The notes: generated from the letters alone by a model not told the origin. DNA of 64,000 nucleotides from Uranotaenia lowii (GCF_029784155.1 NC_073693.1:156488848-156552847), one strand, 5' to 3'. Counted from the stretch's first letter, positions 45,216 through 57,960 are shown. Translations and numbers: made by a program.

Positions 45216-45638
45216 TAGGCTTATAAAATAATTCAAATACTCCAAAATACTCAGCAGATTTAGGGATTTTAAAATGATGTCATTTTCGGAGGTTTTCTAT
45301 TCAAAGCTTTCTATAAGGACTGTATTCGAAAAAAATGCAACACTTCGTTTTGTGAATGACTTTTGGATGCATGGATGAAAATTGAGGAAATTTTCAGTGA
45401 AGCGTCCAATAATGAAGTTCATTGACAAACATTTTTGGGCAGAATCGATAAAAATTCAAAAAAGTTCCAGTGGGAGGCCCAAAAATAACTCAAATCAACT
45501 ATTCGACCAAAATTCCCAGGGGAAATCGTTTAAGAAGTTCTAGAGAATCCAATAGGCAACTTAAATCTAAAAAAAAGTGATTCCACGAAGTGAGAGAATT
45601 GTGATAGGTTTTTTCAAGCTCAATCTGAAAATATGAAT

Positions 45639-45907
45639 CAAAGCAATCGAAAGATTCCTTTTAATTCAACCAAGGTAATTGAAAAGTTCATATACCGGTA
45701 TTTCGATAGCAACTTACTACCTTCTTCATTGAGCGTTTTCGATTGATTGATCAATCAATCGAAAACGCTCACTGAAGAAGTTGCTATCGAAATACCGGTA
45801 TATGAACTTTTCAATTACCTTGGTTGAATTAAAAGGAATCTTTCGATTGCTTTGCTTAACTTTTCAATTACAGTGGTTGAATTAAAAGGAATCTTTCGAT
45901 TGCTTTG
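45639..45907. repeat. Compact hairpin with partial arm duplication
   Basis: Arms 45639-45745 and 45755-45854 are almost perfect complements meeting at TTGATTGATCAATCAA; the left arm has about nine extra bases. A second copy of the outer right arm (AATTAAAAGGAATCTTTCG and neighbours) follows at 45866-45907. No coding. Confidence 0.88.
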
Positions 45908-46740
45908 ATTCAGTTTAATCATTCAACCAATTAGGCTCACAACACAACAGACTGAAAATATGAATATAGGAAGTAATAAAAAAAAAGTCAAAGTTTTCTG
46001 ACTGGTTCGTCTAGCTGACTTATAAATAGGCCTCCTGACTTCATTTCTACGAGGTAGAAATGGGCAGACATTGGTAAAATAAACAAAATACGGTGGTCAA
46101 GTTGCGCGCAAAATATTTGGACTGATTGTGGGGAGATATTTTGAAAAATTTCGAAATGGACAGCAAAACAAGCGGTCACCTGACAGGATTCCAATCAGAA
46201 ACTTTTCGTCGGCAAGTCTCACCTGTATTTTCCTGCGATAAACAAGTAGACAAAATTCGAACCTTTTGTAAATTTTCAATTTCTCAGATTTTCTAACACT
46301 TCGATTAAACTTTGCACTAGACATTCCGTATATTCTCGCAAGATTTCCGCAATAAATTTATATTTACCAGAAAGGCCATTTCACGATCCAAGGATCTAAA
46401 TATGTGCCAAATTACAAAAACTTTCTGATTCCTATTTCTTGGTGTGACTTAAACAATTTTGACGGTTCATTGATTGAAAGTACAGTTTTTACAGATTATT
46501 GCATTTTTTTTTGTTATGATCTTAAATAGCTTCAAACAAAAATATATTTTTGTGGGCGTATAGCTTCTAACTTTCTTCTATCTTAGACACTAAGTGAATT
46601 TTTTTAACATTCCGTAGCTGGTTTACAGTCTTTTTTGTGTTTCCCAATAAATATGATTTTGTTTTAAAAACTACGAATTTCTTTTTCTTCGTATTTTACC
46701 AAGTTATCAAAGTTATTTCTGTTACATTAAAATATCAATT
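45908..46740. other. Spacer with unrecognised minus-strand frames
   Basis: Frames at 45988-46194 and 46097-46324 overlap on the minus strand and show no domain I know. No other feature. Confidence 0.35.
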
Positions 46741-46849
46741 GCAGATATCACTCCGGGTAGGCCAACCATGTGGTAAATGCCGCAAAAGACACTGGAACAA
46801 AAGGAAGAAAAAGCGTGTAGTTCCCATTAAAACGCTTCATATGCTTCAT

Positions 46850-47030
46850 GTACAAAAACTTTGTATAAAAATTATACAATGCAACAGTCCAAAATCTTAA
46901 ACACAATTTGGATCTCACCAAATAGGCAACCGTCAATAGCAAACATTCTTTGCTGATTCAAAACCGTATATCTGAAGTTAGCAGGAGCCAGGCTGATGTT
47001 GTTTTGATATCGGAACCTACTGCAACCGGA
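46850..47030 (+). pseudogene. LINE endonuclease N-terminal fragment
   Basis: The reading includes IKIIQCN and, one frame over, HSLLIQNRISEV and ADVVLISEP. This matches the start of the AP-type endonuclease of R1/Jockey-like LINEs, in which the conserved QxN and xxSEP motifs occur. Stops and a shift break it within about 60 codons. It is probably the same copy as 47920-48335, with the rest of the polymerase deleted or too decayed to see. Confidence 0.5.
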
Positions 47031-47919
47031 GTTTCTGAAGCTGTTTTGTTTCTTCCGACATCCTGAAAAAAACTACAGGCCTTACGGACTTTAATTTTTT
47101 CCTTTGAACGACCGGAGCGTAAATTTTTGACGTCCACGCGAATCAAAGCCTACTCGAAATCCCGATTTCTTTATAAAAAATTATGAATTATTCACAAAAC
47201 ACAATAAATTATGTTCGATTGTAAAATCCCAACCATCTGGAAGATCAAGGCACCTTTCAAATCACATTTCCATTATAAAAATTTTACAACAATCAAATTT
47301 AAATTTCAAATTTTTCCTTTCTTGTCTTGTGAATTCACTTATTTGCGACTTCTTTTTGCGCTATTTAAAACAACTCAATTGGATGTTAACAAATTCTTTT
47401 ATCACAATGAAACAGTCTGTTCTATTAGCTTCAAAAATGTTATGCAAATTAAGAAAAATAAATCCATGTATTTTAAATCAACCATCAACACTTTTCTATC
47501 AAAAGTTTTTCATTCAACATAAAAAAACATGTTAAAAACTACATTCTTTTACGTTGGTTTTGTATGATTTAAATTAACGAAATTATTGACGATCCTAAGA
47601 TTTTTTTATTTTCGAACGGATAAAAATCAATTGTGAGCGTTAAAAGCCCGTGGAATGTGTCTGATACATACACTGGCTCTAAGAATGACGTTAATTTTTT
47701 GTGCGAGAGTTTTTTAGGCCAGAAAAGGTTGGCATATAAGCTATAATTCTTTCCCAACTTAAGATCATAAACAATTGCATGAAAATTGGATCAAATTGGC
47801 TTGATTTAAAAACAAGAAGTTTACTCGTCTCGCTTTTAAAACAAGGATCTTCCATACACATTCCATAAATAACGTCATTACTCATATGACGTTTATGTAA
47901 TATCGATGACCTTTTGAGC
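47031..47919. other. AT-rich interval between LINE pieces
   Basis: Short frames on both strands (for example 47211-47522 plus, 47691-47978 minus) are unrecognised. No reverse transcriptase motif is visible. Confidence 0.4.
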
Positions 47920-48335
47920 CTGCCGAAAAGTGATCTGAAAACATTTACAGACCTTTTAACAGGGCATTGTCCATGCAATTACCTCCTTAAAAATATTGGC
48001 AAACTTAGTAATGACATGTGCCGGTCTTTAAAACTGAAGTAGGAACTGCTGAGCACTTAATGTGTGACTGTGGATATCTTACGACACATAGACTAGAAGC
48101 TCTTGGTAAGCAAATCCTAACGCCCGATGATATTTGGAAGATGAAGGCCAGTAAGGTGGTGATATTCATAAGAAACACCATCCCAAACTGGAATTATGTC
48201 TTGATTTCGTCTACAACTTACATCTCAATTAAATGATGACAGTACGACGTAATCAGACAAATAGTAAATTGGGTTACTCCACAATAGATCAAATAAATTG
48301 GTCGCAGTGGATTTGCTCATACACAAAAAAAAATA
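47920..48335 (+). pseudogene. LINE C-terminal Cys region and 3' UTR
   Basis: The reading FTDLLTGHCPCNYLLKNIG continues, after a one-base deletion near 48035, as EVGTAEHLMCDCG and LTPDDIWKMKASKVV. This is the C-terminal His/Cys region common in R1/I/Outcast-type LINE polymerases. It stops at 48234, and an A tract near 48324-48333 marks the 3' end. Confidence 0.8.
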
Positions 48336-48349
48336 TCGATGAAATTTAA

Positions 48350-48553
48350 TAGGGGAGAGTGGGGTAACGTGCGCCATGAGGAAACGTGGGCTTCTCTTAA
48401 TATCTCAGATGTGTGTTGAGATAAAAATCTCAATCCAACTGTCATCGTCGTCGCTTTGCTTAAGCATATTTTTCTATATGTTGTTGACTTAAATACGCAT
48501 TATATGCTTCTTTTATTTGTCATACTTAGAAAAGTTAAAAAGAAAATAACTTA
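48350..48553. repeat. Left end of a GGGGAGAGTGGGGTAAC-type MITE
   Basis: It begins TA-GGGGAGAGTGGGGTAACGTG. A related end lies at 54405, and shared internal blocks lie at 49550 and 54590. No right end was located. Confidence 0.6.
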
Positions 48554-49379
48554 CACTGCAAAAAATCCACATATTAGGAGTATGTGTCGGCCTATATAGA
48601 TCTTTGCAATTTGTCTCCCATTTAAAAATTATGTGTCATTCTTATACTCAGGAAATATTTCAAAGTTGTATGCGACACATGAAAGTTATAAATTCCTACG
48701 TATTGATTTTATGCGTGAAGTGAAAACGCCTGAAAGTAGGCTTCAAATTATTCAAAATAACATTGACATTGAAAACGCCTGAAAGTAGGCTTCAAATTAT
48801 TCAAAATAACATTATTTGAAATCTAGTCTTGGGTATATGAAAATAAAAGAGACAATTGTGATTTGTTTTCGCAATGACAAAACTTTCTTGTAAAATTTTT
48901 TATGAAAAGTTTCGTTGAACAACTATTGACTTTTTTGGTGGCTCATCATCGAAGACACCCGAGGTTCCATTTCCGAATTCAGCGTTCCATTATTGTTGAA
49001 GGACCATCCGTAATCCACACCAATATTAGCTGTGAGAAACAGATAGAAAAATAAACAAACATACGCTTTGTGATCATCGTAAGAAAAATGATCTTTAAGA
49101 AGTTATTTACAAAATTAACTAACCTCGTTTGCCTTTATAAGACCCAAAAAAGTTTCCTTCACCGGTACCTCATGTGTTTTCCAAACGGAGCCATTTTGAA
49201 AGGGTGCAATATTTCAAAGATGACATTCATAAAAGTTATGTGTAAGTTGATGAACATCATCTTCTAATCCAATATAAACTAAAACTTAAACATAAATCTT
49301 ATTTGAATCATATAATAGCAGATATTTATGAGCTTATGTGTGCAGAAACATAATCCATAAGTGTACATTTTTTGCAGTG
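48554..49379. mobile_element. CACTGCAAAAAA-ended TIR element with TA duplication
   Basis: The ends are CACTGCAAAAAAT and its inverse, with TA at 48552-48553 and 49380-49381. It contains a 49-bp tandem duplication starting at 48722. Non-coding; the frame at 49070-49267 is unrecognised. It sits inside the GGGGAGAGTGGGG-type repeat. Confidence 0.85.
48722..48819. repeat. 49-bp tandem duplication
   Basis: GAAAACGCCTGAAAGTAGG and the following bases occur twice, starting at 48722 and 48771, without visible differences over about 43 bp. Confidence 0.93.
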
Positions 49380-49544
49380 TACATAATTAAACAAGCACCC
49401 GCTAATTGCATCGATGGGGAACCTAAAGTTCATAACAAAAATATTCTCATTCGCATATGATCTAAGTTTTGTCATGTTCTTTCACGTGGAAAAGGAATTT
49501 TTGATGAAACATCAATAAGTCACACAAACGCAACCAATATGTGT

Positions 49545-49725
49545 AATTCTAACTTTTGGGGAATCGTGGGCCACACATCTTGAACCATCTATATTTTTTT
49601 TTGTTTATATACACATTCAAAACTTAAAATACATTTTCCCTATCTGTAAAGTTCTCTTATGCCAAATGAATAAAAAAGAAAAATATTGTGTCCATCCCAT
49701 ATAAGGAATTTGGAAAAACGTTCGC
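49545..49725. repeat. Interspersed repeat shared with 54590-54765
   Basis: Both contain GGGGAATCGTGGGCCAC, then TACACATTCAnAACTTAAAATAC, then a phrase around CCCATATAAGG. Confidence 0.75.
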
Positions 49726-51250
49726 GAGCCAGGTTTTTGAATCTATTCGGTCATTTTTCAAAATCAAAAAAATATTTCTTTTTTTAAAACAGTGGGATCT
49801 TGGGAACAAATACTAATTAAAAATTTAAAAAAAATGCCAAATGGTACATTAAAAATTTAAAAAACCATACCATTTTTTATTTTTATTTAATCTTTTACAA
49901 TAATGAAGTTATGGAACAGAGAAAAAAGGAATTGAAAATTTAGGAAATTCGATCGAAAAATCCAGAAGATTATCGAATCCAAAAAAAAGAGCTGAATCCG
50001 CTGCTGATAATGTACATGAATAATTATATATGCTGAATATAAGGCTCTCTAACTAATATTAATTCTTTAATTCATAACTTATTTATTCCATGGTAGACTT
50101 GATTGACCCCATAATAACTTTTTCCTGTCTTTATCCATCCGATTCAAATATTGCACACCTGTGAACACCAGGAATACAGGTTTCTTACATATTTTTTTAC
50201 AGTCTCCTTTACAAAAATTTATCTGAAAAAATATGGATCGGGTTCAGCAAGGAAAATTATGTTCTACCAATAGATGCTAAAGATAAATGATTTGACGTTT
50301 TCAACAAGCTTTCTTGATCATAAAGGATACAAAATACCAATTGAATGTCTGAATGTTAAGATTTTTTTGCGGTCCAAAAAAACAACATCGCGATCCTTAA
50401 TTTGTTAAACCCGAACAACAATTTAAATCGAATGTTGGACAATTGCATAAATTAAGGGGCTATTTTTTAACATTACTAATAAAATTTCAACCACAAAAAC
50501 AAATGAAATTTTGCCTTCAATGAATTTTCCAGGCCCTCGCACTATTCCCCTTTTAAATTTTCCCTCAAACTTTGATAATTTGTGGGGTTTCTAGCGTTTT
50601 GTCTTAGACTGGCTTACTTTTGGAAAATGTCCCTATTTTTTTTAATATGAAAAATTACCTCTAACTACATCAAAGACTACACCAAAACACTATTAAGAAA
50701 AAAGTGAAACTCTCGCATAAGTCAACCTTTTTGCTTTTAAACGCTTTGACTTCATCAAGACGGGTGTTTGTTTGCGAGCCTTCGAAAAAAAGATATTTCA
50801 AGATATTTAAATTACATTTTTATTTACATTGGAATTTGACAAAAAAAAAACAAAACAAGTTTTTCGAAATTCGAAACTCAATTTATAGGTTTTTAAAGTT
50901 AGAAAAAAGTTTTAAGATATTTCAACTTTAGACTTAGTTATTGATGATTATCTGAAAAAATTTCCTTTTGATCATAATTACGCCGGTGATCAATGTTACC
51001 CCGTTTTACGGTACACAAAAAATACCCATTTGTTCACTCTCGTTTTTTTTTTAATTATTCTTCTAAGTGTACTCACCAGATTGGAGGCAAATTAAAGGAT
51101 TTTTCGCAATTTGAGTCTTAATTTGTTGACATGTTGCAATTATTTCTCAAACCGTTTTTTTGACCGTTGTTAATTTTTTTAAATTTTTATTCTTCTGACA
51201 GGTTTTAGAATGATGATGGGTTTTCTGTTATAGACAAACTGAAAACATCA
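49726..51250. other. AT-rich stretch
   Basis: Nothing supported as a gene. Near 50993-51015, GATCAATGTTACCCCGTTTTACGG-like sequence looks like a lone MITE terminus. The frame at 50704-50931 is unrecognised. Confidence 0.4.
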
Positions 51251-52560
51251 AAGACTATGCAATTATCGCAGAAATAATTGCCCTGGCTGCTCATAACTCG
51301 GAGTGCGCGCGACGTTTACCGCAGTTAAAACATTCAACTTCCATTTCCTAAGCAAATGTACGTCATTATCATTAAATTTTAAAATGGCACTTTCCACTGC
51401 AATCGTTTCATTCTTGAGAAAAATGGTCAATCCTAACTGTAGCAGCAGCGGCGAGCCAAGTTCCAAGTTGAGTCTAGTCGAAAAACCGAGGGAGCAATTT
51501 CATGTGCAGAGCGAAGAAAAAAACGTATACGAACTCCTGTACACCATCAAAACGAAACTGTTCACGGACTGCCGTTGATGGGTAATAATAATTTTCCACA
51601 GACCAATATTCTTAAACTTTACGACGAGCAAAAGGGCAGTCAAAAACAAGCAAAATAACAAGAGCTCGTCGTTCCTTCTGCTGGGCTTCTTGGAATTTGG
51701 GTGACCGATCGAAGGAAACGGAACTTGATGCCAGGCTAAGCCCTCTCGGTGAAGATGATTTGGATTTTACACCCCCAAGCAAGGCCAGACCAGTGTATGC
51801 TTTCGTTCCACAGCTCATTGGGGAAAATGCAATTTCCTCACTGAAGGTTTTAGTAGTAGTCGACACGAAAATTTGCCATTTCGGAAAAAGATGAAACACT
51901 GGGTCACAGGGTTATAAAAACTTTCTATGAAGAGTTTTTAAAATAAAAACTATTTATTTCGAGACGCAGTGAATATTTAATGGTTTAATAAAAATGTCTT
52001 GAAATGTTTTGCCTTATATGAAGTAGATTCAAAATATGTATTAATAAATGCAATACTGTTCTGTGGTGGAAAATCGCCATAAATATTTCAGGATCCAAGG
52101 ATGGCGCTCCATTTTTGGCGGGGCATTGTACGACGAAACTGAATTCCTTTGGGGAAGTGCCATCGGCCGGAAGAGGCAAAAGCAGAGGCAGTAAGTATTC
52201 GTTACTGTGCACAAGTGCCTACATTCCATGGTTGAACCTTTTGTGGGAAAATTTGTCCGATTTGAGCGAACATTCATTTGGTGGACCAGACCAAAACCAC
52301 CATCATCAGTAGGTAGTCGGTAGCAATGGCCTGCCCTGGCCAGCTAGTCTTCCTTCGTCGTCGTTATCCCCGGCGAACAACAAACCGCGAACGGGCGGCG
52401 GCCGCCAGAATAATGCTCTGCCCTCCCATAAAGGTTTGCTTCCGGCGAGGAAAAACCTCCAAAAAATACCCTAACACTGGAAAAACTGCGCGCGGCAACA
52501 CATGAATGGTGTTCACATTTTCAGTGAGCATTAAAGTGGAAGGAAATAAATTACTTATGT
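51250..52560. other. Low-repeat, GC-richer island
   Basis: Several frames occur (51303-51578 plus, 51697-51894 plus, 51985-52277 minus) without known domains, and opposite-strand frames overlap. 52315-52500 is the most GC-rich part, with CGGGCGGCGGCCGCC. It may be a promoter, non-coding exon or conserved element. Confidence 0.3.
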
Positions 52561-54000
52561 TCGAATTGGGGCGCAGAGAGGGAGGAAAGTCATGAAGGGT
52601 TTAGGGATGTTACTGCTTACTGGGAAATCTTTTGGCCTAAGCGTCGGGTTGAGAAATCAATTTCATTGAAAGAGGCACACCATTTTTGTAACATTTAAAA
52701 ACAAGATCAAAATCGTAGTAGAAATTAAATTTAAGATTTGAACTTTTATGAGACCTATAAAATTGATCATTGCATATCCTTGAAGGCTTCCGGATGGAAC
52801 AAATTTATAAAGTCTTTAATTTTTTTTTTTTTTTTTTGAACGTATCCCGACTGGGCTAATCCGAGCATTTTTGCCCTAAAACCTGGCAAAAGCGGATCAT
52901 CGGATTTCAAATTTCTCATCTAAAAAAAACCGTGCGAATTCGACCAAAACAAGATATTTTTCATACAAATTTGAATGAAAAGTTTGAAAATAAACACATA
53001 AGAAATATTTTTGTCCATGCACATCAGCGATCTTAGAATCTAATTTTATAGTTCCCTGAACAAGTTTACTACCATTGAAAAAACTACAAAAAAAGTTTTT
53101 TTTACGATAAAAATATTAACTATGAGAACTCAGAGTTTTTGGTTTGAATTTTGGCGATATTCTGGATCACTCCGGGCGTATTTTACCCGATATCTGGCCT
53201 GGTTTTTTTTTTCTTTTTTGTTTGTCTGAAAATCCGTGCAAGTTTTAAAAAACCGATCTATTCGATATGCTTACGAAAAAACGCCACTTTAATAGGTTTA
53301 AACGCCAGAAATAGGTTTAAACATTTTAAAACATCATGCATGAAGCTATATGTAAAATATTAGCACATTCTTATGGAATTGTCCAAGTCAAAGTTTAGAA
53401 TTGCGAACTGTGTGCTGCAACAAAAAAAATTAGAAGTACCCCTTCTTAAGCAACCAAAAGTTTCTTAACAAATTATGGACCAAATACGAGATATCTCGCT
53501 TATTCCCTCCCCGCAAGTGTGTTGCACCTAGAAGCGTAAATTAAATGTTATAAATTTACTAATGAAATTATATTCGACTAAATAAAACACACCAATCTAG
53601 GTAACTCAAAGATACTAAATTTGTAGAACTTCATCCAGTGGTTTCTGAGATGCAGTATACTGAATTTTGGTGGTTCCCTGCTAAGATTTTTTCGCGGTTC
53701 TTAATGTGTTAAGACATATCTAAATCGTTAAACTTCTGTGAGAAATAGGTCACTCAGAAGTCCCTTACAACACATATTCAAACCACTTTCGCAACATTCA
53801 AGTTAAAAATGAAACTATACATAACTCACTCACGGGAAACAAGCAAAGATCCCTTCTGCCGATTTCGTGTTCATTGAAGATAAAGTTTTATTCATTCAAG
53901 GGAATTGGTTTCTCTTTGGTCAGCTAATATGTAACTTTCAATGCAAAGCCTTCAGTAAATATGTAGGGAAGAATGAGGATACTTGATCCTCGGGGATACT
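52561..54000. other. AT-rich spacer
   Basis: A T tract lies at 52818-52837. The frame at 53151-53363 is unrecognised. No other feature supported. Confidence 0.4.
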
Positions 54001-54009
54001 TGATTCCTT

Positions 54010-54400
54010 CGCTATATCCCGAAACAGGAATGACTCACAAATATCAAATGTTCCAGAAAAATGTGACAAATAGAACACAACTTCAAATACATATTCTTTA
54101 ATTTTATTTTTTGAGTTATTGAACTTTGTTTGAAAAATTTAACAAAATGTGATTTGATGATCTTTTTTTATCACTTCGTTTCTCACATGAAAATATTATA
54201 ATAAAAATATTTATTGAAATATAACAACCGTTAGAGTATAAATTGAACTTCATAATGCCAAATTTCTAAAGCAATAGTAAACTCTCTCTTTTTTTAATAG
54301 AAGTTTTCCAAAATGTTTGTTTTGGGTATAATTGATCCCTAGAGCCCTAAAAGATATATTATTCTGATGAATTGATCGTGATCATTGATTATCATGAAAC
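54010..54400. repeat. Interspersed repeat, second copy of 3414-3830
   Basis: Same orientation and order of shared blocks as the first copy. Just upstream (53968-54000) are GGATACTTGATCC-type repeats, probably a MITE end. Confidence 0.75.
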
Positions 54401-54404
54401 AAGG

Positions 54405-54765
54405 GGAGAGTGGGGTATCATGGACCACTTTTTTTCTCGGCTTCATAACTTGTTTATTATAAAAGAAAAAAATATAAATGCATAGGTTTTCTAGATTTTT
54501 AAGGAATCATTAGGCATTTTTCTAGCTTTTAAATACTTTAATTTCCCGAGTACTGACTGTTTTAAAAAAGTTTTTTTTTTGGATTTTAAAAACTGTGGGG
54601 AATCGTGGGCCACCTTTATTTGGGTGATTTTATACACATTCAGAACTTAAAATACGTTTTTCCTATTTTAGTTTTTTTATAGCAAATAAAGAGTTGTGAA
54701 AATTATTTTGTAATTTTTTTCCAATGCGATAGAGACGAACATGAATCCCATATAAGGTAGGATTG
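54405..54765. repeat. GGGGAGAGTGGGG-type MITE fragment
   Basis: It begins GGGGAGAGTGGGGTATCATGG and shares the 54590-54765 block with 49545-49725. No right terminus. Confidence 0.65.
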
Positions 54766-55034
54766 CCTGATACTTCCAGAAAAAAATCGGGACATTTCAG
54801 GACAAAAAAAGCGGGACACAGCAGTAAAAGGCGGGACATATAAGATACTCTTTAAAAAAAGCTTGATTATATTTCCACACTTATACGTATACCATCAGCC
54901 AAGGTTATTTAAAGAAAGTATACTAATATTTTTTTTAACACGGATTGATTTTGCTCAGGTTTTCTTACATGACTTCCATTTACACGGGTTTTTGCCATAA
55001 ACACGGTTATTTTTCACGGTTCTCGCAAATAAAC

Positions 55035-55493
55035 ATCAAGGTTGTCAAAAAAAAATTCTGTGTTTTGACGATGAAAAAACCTTACGTTCTAAGATTTTAT
55101 CCAAAAATTCTGTGATGGTTTTCTGTGACACTTTTTTCAATAATTTCATTAAAAAGTCATGTCAATTTACGTCTCTTTTACAGTTCACTTCAGAAAAATC
55201 ACAGAACATTACTAATTTTATCATATTTTCCAATTCATACTTAAAATTTCAAAATGTATAAAGAAGTTGAATAAAATTTATTTTTAAGTTTTATTTTTGA
55301 CGCTTTACCAGCATTATGGCTTTCGTGTCTAAAGTTAAAAAAATAATCTCGATAAATCGTACGCAATTTTATAATGTTGTGGAAGCTGTGAATATTTCTA
55401 AAATTCTGTGTTCTGTGACCAAGAATCTGTGATGAAAATTTGCTCAAAATTCTTTGAAATTATAGATTCATCTGTGATTTTGGCAACCTTGAT
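55035..55493. mobile_element. MITE with ATCAAGGTTGnCAAAA ends
   Basis: ATCAAGGTTGTCAAAA at the left is inverted as TTTTGGCAACCTTGAT at the right. The interior has repeated TTCTGTGA phrases. A related fragment lies at 26040. The duplication was not resolved. Confidence 0.7.
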
Positions 55494-56496
55494 TAACACG
55501 TTATTTGAGAAAAATATTTCAAGCCCTACATGTAAACGGCGAATTTGTTATCGTGTAAAAAACCTTTGTGTATTAACAAATATATTACAAATTTGTTTCA
55601 AAAATTTTAAACTCAAGAGAATTTCCATCATTGTATACTTGACTAATTAAGTTGAAAAAGATGGTGTGTAAAAGGCAATTGAACTTAGATTCTGTCGAAA
55701 AATTAAGATTTACAATCATGAGGGAGCAACTTTAACAATACTTTCATCATATATACTTGGCTTGCCTGATACTTTCAGAAAAAAAAGCGGGATGCTTAAT
55801 TGTTTAATCAAACTTATACGTTTACCATCAGCCAAAGTTGTTTATAGAAAGTACACTCAGGTTCGTGTTCAATGTGCGTTAACACATTGATTTTGCTCAG
55901 TTTTTCATACATGATTTCTATTTATAGTAATTGTTGCCATATTTATGCACCCTTTTTTTTAATTTGTTCAATAGTTTGAAAACTTCCATCTTTATGTACT
56001 TTGAACAATTGAGTCGAGAAAGGTGGTGTATAATATTTGGAAATTTAACTAAGATTCCGGCGAAAAAGTTATCACTATAATTCTATAACTTATAATTATC
56101 TGGAGGCAACTTTAACAACATGTTTTTTTATACATTGGCTCGCGTGCTGCAACTTAACTGAATTAGAAGCTTACTGTAATGCTAAGAGCTTTAGATTTAT
56201 TCTGTATTGTCTTATATAAGCTATGAAAAATGCTGCTTATTATGAGAAAAAGTTGATTTGAAAGATTTTCTGTTCATCATTGAATTCAAATTGAGACTAA
56301 AGTTTGATTTTTTTTCCGGTGTCAGTCAGCTAACTATGTAAAAGTTTTCCAAGAAAAAAAAGCGAGACAGAAAAATGATTTAAAGACCTAATCATAAAGA
56401 GGATAAAGTTTGATTTTTTACAGTTTTAGTCTGTGAATATTTTAAAAGTTTTCTTTAAAAAAAAGCGGGACATTTTTAGGAAAAAGCGGAACGGCG

Positions 56497-57912
56497 CACA
56501 GTGGTCCAATTCTGAAAACAGCTGGCAAAAAGTCTGTTTTCAACTATTTTTGCTCTGAAACCTTTCAAAATTGTTCAATAATCATAATTTCACAATAAAT
56601 ATCATATTATTTTCATGTTTTCTTTTTATTTTTTTTTTGTAAGAATTCGAAAAATTTAATTTATTTTAATATCTCAGTAAGTAAAATCTTGTATTAAAAT
56701 TTTCCAACAGATTGCTACAAAATCTATCGCATCCTAGTAAGGTTAATTGAATCTAAAATTATCTCAAAATTACAAGACATATGAAATTCAATCAATACAG
56801 ATTGACCTGACAACGCTCTAGTACCGATCACTTTTTTAGTTTTTCATTAATTAACGAGTCAATATAGAAATTTTATGATAGATGAGAATTGTTCAACAAT
56901 TTCGCCACTAATGATCAAAGTTTTGAAATTAAGGTTTGTTTTCTTAAATGATCATTTATTATATCAATGGTTGTTTTAACTTAACTTACATTTTAAACGA
57001 GAAATTCAAACTTTTTGCTTCATATTTTCAATATTTTTTTTATTTAACATTTAATATTTATTTTTAAATTTATTTCATATTTCATATTTTTAAAATAATA
57101 CCATAAAAGTTTCTAACAATTTTTAAAGTTTCAATTGGTTCTCATGAATATTGAACAGCAAAAAAGTTTCGATGATTTGAACAATAATCAGAGGAATATT
57201 TGAGAAATCGTAATTTAATTATGTTTTGGGAGTTTTCCTAATAGTAAAAATGACACAAAAGTTCATACTGATAGTGCTTCAAAATATGAAAATATGTTTT
57301 ATGAATGGATTTTTGAGAAAACTCAAACTAGAGATCCAATTAAATATCAATTTTGTTCGTGATCCGGGAGTTTATTGGCTTAGAAGTCAAATTTGATGAA
57401 AAAAGTGGTTCAACTCTTTGATGTCGTTTTCCAAAAATGGCAAAAAAGGCAGCTCAATTTGCCATATTTTGTAGCCCCGAAATGTGGAAAGTGGAGCTAT
57501 GTGGAGTTTTTTTTTAATCTCTAGTTGAAGTTATAAAATTCTAAATATGTATCATTTTTTGCAACTAAATTCCATAAAAAAAATTTCAACTTTATTCCAA
57601 ATCACAAATTTTTATTAGATGAAGTGTAAAATGTGCCTAACATAAATATAAAAATAATTGCAAAGCAATATGTATTTGCGATTTGAAATCTATTCGTTTT
57701 TCAATGTAAGCGAATCTCTGCGAATTTTTCAAAAAATATTCAATATTTGATCATTTCTTTGAGAACTCCGAAACGGGTTAACTTAAGACTATCATTTTCA
57801 AGGTTTCATTTAGCTTGAAAATGCCGGAACACGATGAAATATTTGAATAGATAATTATGAGTGCTTCAAAAATAGACTTTCTGCCAGATTTTCTGGGATT
57901 TGGACCACTGTG
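56497..57912. mobile_element. Transib-like non-autonomous element, copy with intact ends
   Basis: The ends are CACAGTGGTCCAA and its inverse TTGGACCACTGTG, with further similarity about 25 bp inward (CTGGCAnAAAGTC). The exact 5-bp duplication CGGCG flanks it at 56492-56496 and 57913-57917. CAC-type ends and CGNCG duplications are the Transib hallmark; the first eight bases CACAGTGG differ by one from CACAATGG. No transposase is seen. Confidence 0.82.
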
Positions 57913-57960
57913 CGGCGGGACATTCAACAAAAAAGCGGGACATGTACTCCCCATGTATGT

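Larger units (their letters stand above)
54770..57960. repeat. GCGGGACA-rich repeat, internally duplicated and interrupted
   Basis: GCGGGACA or a one-base variant recurs at both edges and near 56465. Two related sub-blocks start TTGCCTGATACTT at about 54767 and 55764, and both contain CCATCAGCCAA, so the region is a duplication of about 1 kb. It is interrupted by the elements at 55035-55493 and 56497-57912. No coding. Confidence 0.65.

Noticed and set aside
48350..51015. One large MITE from GGGGAGAGTGGGG to the CCCCGTTTTACGG motif
   Set aside because: The two ends are not inverted copies of each other, so they cannot be the termini of one element.
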